NCBI RefSeq assembly: GCF_034087045.1
Contig: NZ_CP139247.1
Coordinates: forward strand, 2,010,001 to 2,074,000
Reading direction: 5' to 3'
Source of the DNA: Chitinophaga sancti
GTDB taxonomy: Bacteria > Bacteroidota > Bacteroidia > Chitinophagales > Chitinophagaceae
DNA: 64,000 nucleotides
Both the position numbers and the translations under genes were made by a program. This document shows, one piece after another, positions 10,957 through 19,398 of this stretch. A model generated the notes under the pieces. The model was not told the origin of the DNA and ran no database searches. It worked only from the letters and a program-made list of their open reading frames with translations. Position 1 is the first letter of the stretch, and each line of letters begins with the position of its first letter.

Positions 10957-12267
10957 ATGAAAAAGATATTACTCGTTCCCGCATTACTCATGCTGGCATT
11001 CACCACCTTCGCCCAACAGGCAGAGCATGTCATCTTAATTACCATTGATGGCTTTAGACCCGACTTTTACCAGGACGCTTCCTGGGGAATGGTAAACCTG
11101 CGTATGATGAAAGATAGCGGTACCTATGCGGATGGGGTAAACAGTGTATTTCCAACTGTAACCTATCCCAATCACACCTCGCTGATCACAGGTGTTACAC
11201 CTATGAAGCACGGTATTTATTACAACACTCCTTACGAACCAAAGGGAGCGACCGGTGTCTGGTATTTCTATTACGATTCATTGAAAGTACCAACTCTCTT
11301 TGATGCCGTACACAAGGCCGGGAAGAAATCTGCCAGTGTGATCTGGCCCGTAACAGTACATGCACCGGTTGATTATAACATTCCTGATGTATGGCCATTG
11401 GGCAAAAATAAAGACAGAAGGGTAGCGATGGCCGAATATGCAAATCCATCCACGCTATGGCAGGAAGTACAAGATAGCGCTACGGGCAAAATACAGGAAG
11501 ATGACTGGGCGATGAACAACGGAGAATTGATCTTTGATGAAAACATTGCCAGAATCAGCGGTTACCTGATTCAGAAATATAAACCAGCTTTCATCACCCT
11601 ACATTTCCCATGTACTGATCACTACGAACACCAGATTGGTCGTGACGGTTACCTCGTCAGAAAATCAGTATCCGGGGCTGACAGAGCCATCGGTACTATT
11701 CTGGAAGCCGTACAAAGGGCTGGTATTGCCGATAACACGACCATCATCGTCACCGGTGACCATGGGTTTGTGAATATTGAAAAGTCTTTTAATCCAAATG
11801 TATTATTGGTTAAAAATGGTATCAAGGCACAGTTTCACGCCTGCGGCGGTTCTGCTTTCCTACACCAGGAAGATAAGAACGACAAGGCAACTGTGGATAA
11901 AGTGATCGCCATACTGAAAGCCTTACCCGCTGACCAGCAGAAAATGTTCAGGATCTTATATCGTCAGCAACTGGATAAAATAGGTGTTGATCCAAATGCG
12001 GCAATGGCTATTACAGCTTTAGGTCATGTAACGATTGGTGGTGCAAAGAGAGGAGAACTCATTAAGTCCGCTAAAGGAGGAACCCATGGCTACTATCCTG
12101 ACTTCAAAGAAATTCAGACCGGCTTTGTCGCTTATGGTGCTGGTATCAAACAGGGTGGACATGTCAAAGAAATGAACGTTACAGATGTAGCCCCTATCAT
12201 TGCTGAATTGTTGAAACTCGACTTAGGCAAGGTAGATGGCAAAGTGCCTGCAGGCGTAATAAAATAA
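10957..12267 (+). CDS. Secreted nucleotide pyrophosphatase/phosphodiesterase, alkaline phosphatase superfamily
   Basis: A 436-residue exported hydrolase of the NPP type. The signal peptide runs to about residue 20 (LAFTTFAQ). The metal-binding and catalytic set of the superfamily is visible: Asp31 in ITIDGFRPD, the nucleophile Thr69 in FPTVTYPNHTSL, Asp and His in HFPCTDHYEHQ, DH in VTGDHGF, and a C-terminal His in GGTHGYYPD. These residues hold the two zinc ions in this family and hydrolyse phosphate diesters of nucleotides or phospholipid head groups. The substrate cannot be assigned. It converges with lanB; a hairpin sits between the two. Confidence 0.93.
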   Translation: MKKILLVPALLMLAFTTFAQQAEHVILITIDGFRPDFYQDASWGMVNLRMMKDSGTYADGVNSVFPTVTYPNHTSLITGVTPMKHGIYYNTPYEPKGATGVWYFYYDSLKVPTLFDAVHKAGKKSASVIWPVTVHAPVDYNIPDVWPLGKNKDRRVAMAEYANPSTLWQEVQDSATGKIQEDDWAMNNGELIFDENIARISGYLIQKYKPAFITLHFPCTDHYEHQIGRDGYLVRKSVSGADRAIGTILEAVQRAGIADNTTIIVTGDHGFVNIEKSFNPNVLLVKNGIKAQFHACGGSAFLHQEDKNDKATVDKVIAILKALPADQQKMFRILYRQQLDKIGVDPNAAMAITALGHVTIGGAKRGELIKSAKGGTHGYYPDFKEIQTGFVAYGAGIKQGGHVKEMNVTDVAPIIAELLKLDLGKVDGKVPAGVIK

Positions 12268-12274
12268 AAGCTAT

Positions 12275-12302
12275 AACAACACCTCTAATCAGAGGTGTTG
12301 TT
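12275..12302. terminator. Hairpin between convergent phosphodiesterase and lanB genes
   Basis: AACAACACCTCT (12275-12286) pairs with AGAGGTGTTGTT (12291-12302) around AATC. It overlaps the lanB stop codon at 12289-12291. There is no long T-run on either strand, so it is a weak or bidirectional terminator candidate. Confidence 0.6.
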
Positions 12303-15294
12303 GTGCCTTCTTTTGAATCGCCAGTTGCGAGTCATAATATTTACTCAGAAAATGGTACAACACCAGTTCATGCTTGCGCTGCCCTGTTACTAAGATCCTG
12401 TTCAAAAACATGTGGATATAACTAGGTAGTAATTCGTCAGCAGCAATATCGGCAGGAATTTTCTCCCTGATAAAAGCAGATCGCTCATCAAACAGTCCCT
12501 CAATGCCATTCTCCCTATCCTGTCTGGGATCGAGAAAACTACTCAACTGCCGCATCTCTTGTCTATACTTACTATTCAATTGTGTTTGTAAATCCTGTGT
12601 GCCGCCAAACTCCTGGAAGAACCCTTCCCTGATGGTTTTCATGATACCCGCTCTTCTGGCCAGATCATACCCAAAATCCTGCAATAATACATCTACACCT
12701 CTGGCACCAAGTAGCCATCTGTAACGTTCTCCTTCTTCACCTTCCAGCTTGCAGATACAATTTAATACTGCTTTACTATCTGCATGAAACACATGCTCAC
12801 TGAACTCCATGGTAGCTGCACCATATCTTTCCACCTCTCTCACATAGGTATCTGTCTGTACTTTATAGATTAATTCCTGTTTTTGATACTGGCCCAGCTG
12901 TTCATACAGCAGATGCAGGATCTGGTGCCAGAAGGTAGGGGCACTGCTATTGTGAAACCGTAACCGGATATGATGTTCCGGATCATTGTACCTTATAAAA
13001 AACCATTTATCTGCCAGCTGTGCAGCTTCCACCTGTGCTATCAGTGGCGCTACTACTGTTGTCAGCATATCTTCTGCTGTTTTGCTGCCTCCATAAAGTT
13101 TGATATAGAGCCACTCACTACCTGTGATAAACCTACGTGCAGGCTCAGACCCATTGGTATGCAAAGTAGATGAAACCGTTACTTTATTCGCAAAAGGAAT
13201 GATCACCTCATTCGTAAATTTTCCTGATGCACCATGAATCCAGCATTGATCAGGCGTTCCAATCACTTCCTGCAGCGTGATTTTCTCTTTCTTTTCCAGC
13301 ATTGTCTGCAACAGTTTCACACTAACGGCATTTTCCATATCTATGAACAGCTCATTATCGCCTTCCATAATGGTCATGTACCGAGGCAGGTGCAACGCCC
13401 TTATATTATCTCCCTTTTTTATATGCCAGGTAGCCTTGCTCAGCACGATTTTTTTATAACACACCCTTGGTAAAAAAGCAGGTTGTACTGGCAAATGCCA
13501 TTGCCAGCCAGCTGCCATATGCGATTGCAGATCACAGAGAAAATGATACACAGGCAGACTATTCCGGGCAAAATTATGTGCCGTACTCAGTCTTGGAATC
13601 ACCCGCTTATTATATCTCTTAGAGCGTAACACGATTTTATTCTGACGCACACTGATCATCAGATCTGTAATCGGAAATTGATTTTCTGCCGGTACACTAC
13701 CATTACCGAGGTACACAATTTCATAAGCTCTCAACTGAGGACGCAACAGGATGTTCCCTGTTCTCGCTTCCGGCAAATGCACTACCTCGGCATAAATTAC
13801 AGCAGGATCCTGTTGTTCTTCTTCTCGTAAACATTCACGAACATGCGCCAATAACTGCGCATCTCCATGACAAAACCGACCTAATAAATTTGCAGAAGAT
13901 GGGCCACTGAAACCATTGAACTCAAACAGATATTCTCCGCTATCTATTGCCTCCGTACTCCTGCCATGCAAACTTCCCATCAGGTACATACTGGATGGCA
14001 ACACCACGGGTACCGGGCTTTTCAACGTTTCCAGATCCGCATCTGTCAACTCCAGTGATGATAGCCCCTGTTGCATACAAACATGCAGTTTCTCCAGCTG
14101 AAAACTCCGGAACTTACTCCACTGCATATTCGTCTGCTCCTCATTAGTGGTGATGGCCAGGTCATCAATCAATGGGGTATGATCCGACTGACTATGGGCA
14201 TATCCAATACCCGCCTCATTATCCAACGCTAACGCCAGTGGTATTTCCTGATCTTCATACCGCTCTCTGAAGCGGTTCATGAAGTTGGTCATATCCGAAT
14301 TGGTATTCGGTCTCGCCATTTTCCACAAAGGCAATACCTGCTCCTGCAAGTCTTTTATTAAGGAAGCACTAATTGTATTCTGAGTGGTTGCCAGAAACAG
14401 ATCTGTCTGTACCAGGTCTTTACTTTTCGTATCAGGTAATAATTCCTGCACCAAAGCATGGGTACGCAGGTACTTATCTACACCCGTAACAGGATCTGAC
14501 AATAACTGTTGAATCTGTTGTAAAGTATGAGCGATCTGCTCCATACCTGATAAGGTGGATAACCGCTTTAATAAGTAAGAAAAGAACTCATCGCCCGTGA
14601 CTGTCGGTTCTAGTTCACTTACTAACAGCTGATTCACAATCAGTTCATCTATAAATTCACGCGCATCTTCCTCCATAATCTCATCGTCCACAATCGATGC
14701 ACACAATTGATCGATCGTTGCGCCAGCGCCGGCTACAGACAACAGTGTTTCCAGGTATGGACTCCTGCTCACCGCCGCCAGCTCGTAGTTTCTGAATTTG
14801 TTTTTCACCGTAAACCCTGCATAACGGAAAGTATCCGCTACCGGGTAAATAGAATTATTAGGGAAATACCGTAATTGCACCTTTACTTCAGGCAATTGTG
14901 TGATCATCGCTGCCAGCTCTGCCACATAGTTCATATCCAGGCGACAATGTTTCCTGTGCTCCTCACCGATTTTGATAGTAGTAACATCCGAAAAGTGGCC
15001 CGTAGCGCACCCTGCAAACAAGCCATAGGGTGTACACCGGGTACTCATTCTCAGTACATACTTATATAGCGCCATACACATTTTCTCACTACCCGTACCG
15101 CCCTGCAGCCACTTCATGAGCTCCTGGTACAACTCTGGCGAAGCGATATAAATCGATTCCTGCAAAGTGGGATCCTGGAACAGGGAAAACAATTTGGCAG
15201 GTAGTGCCGCCATATCAATTTGCTGAAACTGATCTAAGAACTGTATAGACTGTAAAGGAGTTCGTACTAAATAAAAGTCCTTGACGGTGATCAT
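12289..15294 (-). CDS. Full-length class I lanthipeptide dehydratase (LanB)
   Basis: Dehydrates serine and threonine of a precursor peptide using glutamyl-tRNA. The 1001-residue protein has both halves of a complete LanB: the N-terminal glutamylation domain with the family motif STRCTPYGLFAGCA (about 83-97), and a C-terminal SpaB_C-type elimination domain from about 728 with EWLYIKLYGG and WFFIRYNDPEHHIRLRF (about 755-775). In several Bacteroidota lanthipeptide loci these halves are split, so a fused enzyme here is worth noting. It diverges from the two precursor genes across a 150-base region containing a perfect palindrome, so enzyme and precursors may share control. The start at 15294 fits the family start (MITVKDFYLVRTPL). 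Confidence 0.95.
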   Translation of the reverse strand: MITVKDFYLVRTPLQSIQFLDQFQQIDMAALPAKLFSLFQDPTLQESIYIASPELYQELMKWLQGGTGSEKMCMALYKYVLRMSTRCTPYGLFAGCATGHFSDVTTIKIGEEHRKHCRLDMNYVAELAAMITQLPEVKVQLRYFPNNSIYPVADTFRYAGFTVKNKFRNYELAAVSRSPYLETLLSVAGAGATIDQLCASIVDDEIMEEDAREFIDELIVNQLLVSELEPTVTGDEFFSYLLKRLSTLSGMEQIAHTLQQIQQLLSDPVTGVDKYLRTHALVQELLPDTKSKDLVQTDLFLATTQNTISASLIKDLQEQVLPLWKMARPNTNSDMTNFMNRFRERYEDQEIPLALALDNEAGIGYAHSQSDHTPLIDDLAITTNEEQTNMQWSKFRSFQLEKLHVCMQQGLSSLELTDADLETLKSPVPVVLPSSMYLMGSLHGRSTEAIDSGEYLFEFNGFSGPSSANLLGRFCHGDAQLLAHVRECLREEEQQDPAVIYAEVVHLPEARTGNILLRPQLRAYEIVYLGNGSVPAENQFPITDLMISVRQNKIVLRSKRYNKRVIPRLSTAHNFARNSLPVYHFLCDLQSHMAAGWQWHLPVQPAFLPRVCYKKIVLSKATWHIKKGDNIRALHLPRYMTIMEGDNELFIDMENAVSVKLLQTMLEKKEKITLQEVIGTPDQCWIHGASGKFTNEVIIPFANKVTVSSTLHTNGSEPARRFITGSEWLYIKLYGGSKTAEDMLTTVVAPLIAQVEAAQLADKWFFIRYNDPEHHIRLRFHNSSAPTFWHQILHLLYEQLGQYQKQELIYKVQTDTYVREVERYGAATMEFSEHVFHADSKAVLNCICKLEGEEGERYRWLLGARGVDVLLQDFGYDLARRAGIMKTIREGFFQEFGGTQDLQTQLNSKYRQEMRQLSSFLDPRQDRENGIEGLFDERSAFIREKIPADIAADELLPSYIHMFLNRILVTGQRKHELVLYHFLSKYYDSQLAIQKKAQQHL

Positions 15295-15374
15295 ATAGGA
15301 TGGGCTAAGTATAGTAAGATAACATTATTGTCTTGGCTGCAAGATACCCTGAAAGGGGGAAATTTTTCCAACTG

Positions 15375-15388
15375 GACAACAAGTTGTC
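15375..15388. promoter_or_regulatory. Palindrome in the lanB-precursor divergent region, candidate operator
   Basis: GACAAC-AA-GTTGTC is a perfect 6+6 inverted repeat located 57 bases before the first precursor ATG and 81 bases before the lanB start. A weak promoter-like TTG/TATATTCT pair with a 22-base spacer (15384-15416) overlaps it. The neighbouring response regulator at 17013 is the obvious candidate to bind, by position only. Confidence 0.4.
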
Positions 15389-15444
15389 AAAATCGCTCTG
15401 CGACTGAGTATATTCTCTTTATCTTTTAATAAATTCTATTAACC

Positions 15445-15582
15445 ATGAAAAAGCAAACATCTAAAAAGCTCTCCCTCGGCAAGATCCGCATTGCGAACCT
15501 GAAAGCCCGGCAATCTGAAGAAAAAAAGCCTACGCTCGTCACTGGCTGCAGCTTTTTTAAGTGCACGCCAACAATACGTTAA
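15445..15582 (+). CDS. Class I lanthipeptide precursor, first copy
   Basis: A 45-residue peptide gene missed by ordinary length cut-offs. The leader MKKQTSKKLSLGKIRIANL has the KKLxLxKxxIAxL pattern of Bacteroidota class I lanthipeptide leaders (pinensin-like). The C-terminal core region, roughly PTLVTGCSFFKCTPTIR, holds two cysteines and several Thr/Ser, allowing up to two thioether rings. There is no double-glycine cleavage site; the leader-core border is unknown. It lies between lanB (divergent) and a second precursor, with lanC following. The start ATG is preceded by the A-rich TATTAACC context. Residue composition and context together make this a real gene. Confidence 0.9.
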   Translation: MKKQTSKKLSLGKIRIANLKARQSEEKKPTLVTGCSFFKCTPTIR

Positions 15583-15603
15583 TCATCCTTAAAAAAGCAT
15601 CTT

Positions 15604-15762
15604 ATGAAAAAGGAATCCACCAAAAAATTGAACTTAAGCAAAGTGAAAATCGCATCCCTGCAAGGCACCAAAAAGGACAAAGCCGAATCAGGTAGTGCGG
15701 TATGCACTCAAAACGCAAGTCAGGTACTCTCCATTTGCAGTATTGACTCCTGCAGATATTGA
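15604..15762 (+). CDS. Class I lanthipeptide precursor, second copy
   Basis: A 52-residue peptide gene, 21 bases after the first precursor. The leader MKKESTKKLNLSKVKIASL is clearly homologous to the first one (shared KKL-L-K-IA-L frame), but the core is different: about AESGSAVCTQNASQVLSICS followed by IDSCRY, with three cysteines and six Ser/Thr. The peptide could carry up to three rings. Conserved leader with unlike core suggests either two separate products made by one enzyme set or a two-peptide lanthipeptide. No GG-type processing site is seen. Confidence 0.9.
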   Translation: MKKESTKKLNLSKVKIASLQGTKKDKAESGSAVCTQNASQVLSICSIDSCRY

Positions 15763-15769
15763 GTATTGG

Positions 15770-15801
15770 AAAAGGGGCTTGCCATAAAGTGAGCCCCTTT
15801 T
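15770..15801 (+). terminator. Attenuator-like hairpin between the precursors and lanC
   Basis: AAAAGGGGCT (15770-15779) pairs with AGCCCCTTTT (15792-15801) around a 12-base loop, only 14 bases before the lanC ATG at 15816. The T-run is just four bases, so partial read-through is likely. Such a hairpin would keep precursor mRNA far above cyclase mRNA, a common arrangement in lanthipeptide operons. Confidence 0.75.
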
Positions 15802-15815
15802 CGTAGTTTACGGGT

Positions 15816-16973
15816 ATGTATCAGAAAAGAGTAACCCATATCCTGAAAGACATCTGTCTGCAGCTAGACCAACTCCTCAAAACAGATCATCAACCCGGAT
15901 TACTGGGAGGGCACACCGGTTGTGCTTTATTCTACGCCTACTACTACCAACTCACCGGAAAAGAAAAATACCTTGAAAAAGTACATGCGCTTATACTCAG
16001 CAGTATCGAAGCGATGTCATCCCATGCGTTGCTGCCTACTCATTGCAATGGCATTGCCGGCGTGGTATGGTGTATTCAACACCTCATGAACCAGGGTTTT
16101 GTGGATGGTGATATGGAAGAGATCTTCTCTGAAGTAGATGTATTACTGGGCAACCAGATGATCGAAGACCTGAATAATAAGCGATACGATTTCCTGCACG
16201 AAGGCTTAGGTATAGCATTATATTTTCTTGAAAAAGAAACGCCAGACCCATGGTTATCAGAAATAGCAATAGCATTAGCAAACACTGCCACAGATCTCCC
16301 AAACGGCATCACCTGGGAAGATCATTTTTCCAGACAAACCGTACCTTCTTTGCCTGATGAGCCTTGTTACAATTTGGGTATGGCCCATGGTATGCCTGCT
16401 ATTGTTGGTATATTATCAAGGATAAGGGCAAAAGGTATTTATGCAGGTAACCTGGTAGAAAAGAGTCTGGACTGGCTACTATCAGTGAGTAATCCACCCG
16501 GTTCTCCCTCATTATATCCAACACTTGTAAACAACGCAGGAACTCCGCTTACTGCCAGCCATAGCCGTATGGGCTGGTGTTATGGTGATCTGCCGGTTGC
16601 CATGACGCTGCTGTATGGCGGATACACCAACCCCGCATACGAAATCCTGGCCCACAGTGTTCAAAACAGGGATGTTCAGAACGGCATCGTGCACGACACC
16701 TGCATCTGTCATGGGAGTGCGGGCATCGCCCATATCTTTAACAGAGCTTACCGTGAAACAGGGGAAAAACTCTTTCAGCAGGGAGCCGAAAAATGGTTAC
16801 AACATACAATTGATATGTATGAAAGTCCTGCCGGTTTAGGATTTTATGGTGATGGAAAATATGAAATGAAAGTAGGCGTACTGGAAGGTATCGCCGGTGT
16901 AGGGTTAGCGCTGATTGCCGCGCTGGACAAGGATACGGAGCCCGCCTGGGACAGGTGTATCCTGCTTTCTTAA
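15816..16973 (+). CDS. Lanthionine synthetase C-like cyclase (LanC)
   Basis: Adds cysteine thiols to dehydrated residues to form lanthionine rings. The 385-residue protein shows the alpha-toroid family motifs: GLLGGHTGCALF near the start, CNGIAGVVW, NLGMAHGMPAIVGI, and the zinc ligands Cys255 in MGWCYGDLP plus Cys298-His299 in CICHGSAGIAH. GVLEGIAGVGLAL closes the protein. Length and motif order match stand-alone LanC proteins. It is cotranscribed with the two precursors, with an attenuator hairpin in front. No LanT-type transporter or leader peptidase follows, so export and maturation must use genes outside this locus. Confidence 0.96.
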   Translation: MYQKRVTHILKDICLQLDQLLKTDHQPGLLGGHTGCALFYAYYYQLTGKEKYLEKVHALILSSIEAMSSHALLPTHCNGIAGVVWCIQHLMNQGFVDGDMEEIFSEVDVLLGNQMIEDLNNKRYDFLHEGLGIALYFLEKETPDPWLSEIAIALANTATDLPNGITWEDHFSRQTVPSLPDEPCYNLGMAHGMPAIVGILSRIRAKGIYAGNLVEKSLDWLLSVSNPPGSPSLYPTLVNNAGTPLTASHSRMGWCYGDLPVAMTLLYGGYTNPAYEILAHSVQNRDVQNGIVHDTCICHGSAGIAHIFNRAYRETGEKLFQQGAEKWLQHTIDMYESPAGLGFYGDGKYEMKVGVLEGIAGVGLALIAALDKDTEPAWDRCILLS

Positions 16974-17012
16974 AGACCCGTTTTTTGGTAAATTACATAT
17001 AATTGAAAACCC

Positions 17013-17621
17013 ATGATCCGCCTGTATTTTGTGGATAATCATCCATTGATCCTGGAAGGGCTGCGTGCATTGCTAAAGGGCGCACCCGACATCACCGTTG
17101 CCGGACAAGCCCGCAATGGTGCCACCTGTCTGTCATTCGTTTCAGCACATGCTATTGATTTAATTCTTACAGATGTATGCCTGCCTGATATTGATGGGGT
17201 GGATTTGTGTGCGGCTATAAAAGTAGCGCATCCTTCCATAAAGCTATTGGCATTGAGTTCCTGCCGTGACGTGAAATATATAACTGAAATGATAGCCCAT
17301 GGGGCGAGTGGGTATATGATGAAAGATGCGGATAGGGAAGAATTGCTGGAAGCGATTCATACCGTGTATAATGGGGGAACTTATTTCTCGCCGGTAGTGA
17401 GTCAGTTATTGGGAGAAGGGAAAAAGCATCACCTGACGCGACGGGAAAAAGAAATCCTATCATTGATAGCCGAAGGGAATACAAATCCTGAAATAGCGGA
17501 GAAGTTATTCATTAGTGCTGATACAGTGAATAGCCACAGGAAGAACTTACTGGCAAAACTGGAAGTAAAGAACACCGCCATGCTAATAAAATACGCAGTA
17601 GATAATCACCTGCTGGTATAG
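17013..17621 (+). CDS. NarL/LuxR-type response regulator
   Basis: A 202-residue two-component regulator: receiver domain (1-120) with phosphorylation site Asp54 in LILTDVCLPD and a C-terminal LuxR HTH (about 138-200, LTRREKEILSLIAEGNTNPE and ADTVNSHRKNLLAKL). In the acidic pocket the usual Asp-Asp pair reads Asp-Asn (FVDNHPL), a modest deviation that still occurs in active regulators. It starts 39 bases after lanC with no terminator between them, which makes control of the lanthipeptide locus likely. No partner histidine kinase is encoded in the window. Confidence 0.94.
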   Translation: MIRLYFVDNHPLILEGLRALLKGAPDITVAGQARNGATCLSFVSAHAIDLILTDVCLPDIDGVDLCAAIKVAHPSIKLLALSSCRDVKYITEMIAHGASGYMMKDADREELLEAIHTVYNGGTYFSPVVSQLLGEGKKHHLTRREKEILSLIAEGNTNPEIAEKLFISADTVNSHRKNLLAKLEVKNTAMLIKYAVDNHLLV

Positions 17622-17654
17622 GGTCCATCGGCGCCTTTAGGCGCCGATGGACCC
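17621..17654. terminator. Perfect 15-bp hairpin after the response regulator
   Basis: GGGTCCATCGGCGCC (17621-17635) pairs without mismatch with 17640-17654 around TTTA; it begins at the last base of the regulator stop codon. There is no T-run, so it may act in RNA stability or together with the next hairpin. Confidence 0.7.
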
Positions 17655-17659
17655 TCATT

Positions 17660-17702
17660 AAACGGGAAAAGCGTTTGCCGAAGGCAAACGCTTTTCCCGT
17701 TT
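17660..17702. terminator. Perfect 20-bp hairpin between convergent genes
   Basis: 17660-17679 pairs perfectly with 17683-17702 around GAA (core TTTGCC-GAA-GGCAAA). It lies between the stop codons of the convergent response regulator and the unknown secreted protein, and fits a bidirectional terminator with A/T-rich flanks. Confidence 0.75.
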
Positions 17703-17719
17703 ATAAAAAACGCTTAAAC

Positions 17720-18835
17720 TCAGTTACTCTTAAACTCTATCTTATCCACAACCACCTCCAACTTCTTCAACACCCCCATATCTGTCTTCACTTTCTTATC
17801 GCCCGTCACCTTATCATACATATTCGGATCACCGGAATTATTCGCCTTAAACAACACTAACACTCCTTTCCCCGCAATCTGTCCGCCTTCCCAGCTATTC
17901 ACAATCCCACCATCTGTCCACTCAAAACCATTGATCTTGAAATCACGGCCATTCACCTTTACCACCTTATCCAAAGGATCACCTACTTTAATTCCAAATG
18001 GAGATTTCCACTTAGCATGTGGCTTTGTAAAAGTAATAGTCGGACTCTTATCACCATCAAATATCACCTGCATTTCATTGTCCGTATCAGGGAATACAAA
18101 ATATGCATTACCCGCATCATTGCCTGCCAGGTCTGTAGTACCACGGTATACTACATTCTCTTTTCCATACAGATTCTCCAGTTCCTGAGGGGTACGGAGT
18201 TTGAAAAGTGTACGTACATCCCAGTTATAATCTTCTCCACCGGCAGCAGCAGTCGCCGCGGTAGCATCACCTGGTTCAGCAACACCCGCAGATGCCGCTG
18301 TAGGAGTATTATCATTTTCATGAGACACAGTCGTAGCTTCCTCTTCAGAAGAAACCTTCCTGGCAGCCGCTGGTTTTTTAGCCGGAATCGGCTGTGGCGT
18401 TGCCGCAGCTACCGGCATAGCGCCCATCTTTATAATAGTCGCTTTTTCTTCAATCAATGTCTTACTTTCATTCTTATACTTATTCACTGTATAAGTCGCC
18501 AGTGGAAACACGCTGCCACTCAGTACCCCCATCTCACGGAAATACGCGATCAGGGTCTGACGGTTACAGTCATTATACTGGAACAAAAACTTCAGGGATT
18601 CATCCAATGCCGCCGGATCACTTTTCAGATCAGTCATGGTCTTATCAATATCCAACCCGCCCGTACCGCTCTTGGAAAGCTGGTCGGCAATGAAAAGCTC
18701 GGCCTGATGATTCTTTTGCTGATAGCGTTCTGCTACCCTATTGGAAAAGTCTTCTGCTATATTAGCGGAAAGTTTTGTCTGTGCGCTCAGTGCTATGGGG
18801 AGCAGGAGCATGAAAAATGCTAGAAACCTTTTCAT
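17720..18835 (-). CDS. Secreted protein of unknown function
   Basis: I do not recognise the family. The frame is open to 18895, but the start at 18835 gives a normal signal peptide (MKRFLAFFMLLLPIALSAQ), so I prefer it; the protein then has 371 residues. Visible parts: a helical N-terminal region (about 20-130) containing one cysteine (NDCNRQ), a low-complexity Ala/Thr/Glu/Pro linker (about 145-205), and a compact C-terminal region with YNWDVRTLFKLRTPQELENL, PFGIKVGDPLDKV and an ending KKLEVVVDKIEFKSN. It probably acts in the periplasm or at the cell surface. It is 75 bases downstream of the PKS operon on the same strand but has its own inverted repeat upstream (CGTTAT at 18863 and ATAACG at 18876), so membership of that operon is doubtful. 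Confidence 0.75.
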   Translation of the reverse strand: MKRFLAFFMLLLPIALSAQTKLSANIAEDFSNRVAERYQQKNHQAELFIADQLSKSGTGGLDIDKTMTDLKSDPAALDESLKFLFQYNDCNRQTLIAYFREMGVLSGSVFPLATYTVNKYKNESKTLIEEKATIIKMGAMPVAAATPQPIPAKKPAAARKVSSEEEATTVSHENDNTPTAASAGVAEPGDATAATAAAGGEDYNWDVRTLFKLRTPQELENLYGKENVVYRGTTDLAGNDAGNAYFVFPDTDNEMQVIFDGDKSPTITFTKPHAKWKSPFGIKVGDPLDKVVKVNGRDFKINGFEWTDGGIVNSWEGGQIAGKGVLVLFKANNSGDPNMYDKVTGDKKVKTDMGVLKKLEVVVDKIEFKSN

Positions 18836-18909
18836 CCATGTGAATTTAATGATAGCGACGCTCGTTATCGGGTTAATAACGGGCATCACAGTCACTAAAT
18901 TATGTAATA

Positions 18910-19398
18910 TTACGCAGACGGCAGTTTTTTCACTACATATAGCGGTAACCAGGTAAACAGGACCGCCAATCCACCCGCTATCACTCCCGAAATAATCGCC
19001 AGCCAGGTCCCCTCAAAACTATACCCCGCTGGCATGCTCACGTGGATGATCCACATAGCCCCCGTAACCACAATTACCGTAGCCAAAGCATTGACACCGG
19101 CCAGTTTTAGCATAAATGACAACTTTGAATGGTGAGACGGCAACATAAATGCCAGGCCCTCCTTCTCTAAAAGTGTGAAGTATTTCTTTAATATGTCGAA
19201 CGTAATCCCAAATGGCAGAAAGATCGCCATTGGAATCAGAAAACGCGCCATGGAATGCGCTCCCCTGAATAAACTGACCGCATGCCTGTCGTCGAACCCA
19301 AAGTAGGGTACAACGGCATTGATCAGCAGGTTGGTTATGAAATAAATATATAATTGTTTACGCGTGAAGGTCTTTAGCAATTTATCCCTTGACCCCAT
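18910..19398 (-). CDS. Small integral membrane protein, last gene of the PKS operon
   Basis: A 162-residue protein of unknown family with about four hydrophobic segments (near 18-32, 50-70, 96-118, 132-155) separated by short basic loops. It overlaps the upstream acyltransferase gene by 17 bases, so it is translationally coupled to the biosynthetic operon. A role in lipid transfer, in anchoring the enzymes at the membrane, or in export of the product is possible from context, but nothing in the sequence decides between these. Confidence 0.7.
   Translation of the reverse strand: MGSRDKLLKTFTRKQLYIYFITNLLINAVVPYFGFDDRHAVSLFRGAHSMARFLIPMAIFLPFGITFDILKKYFTLLEKEGLAFMLPSHHSKLSFMLKLAGVNALATVIVVTGAMWIIHVSMPAGYSFEGTWLAIISGVIAGGLAVLFTWLPLYVVKKLPSA

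Noticed and set aside
18017..18823. A 268-codon plus-strand frame
   Set aside because: Antisense to the secreted unknown protein, whose own frame has a signal peptide and normal composition; the shadow is Arg/Ser/Cys-rich.
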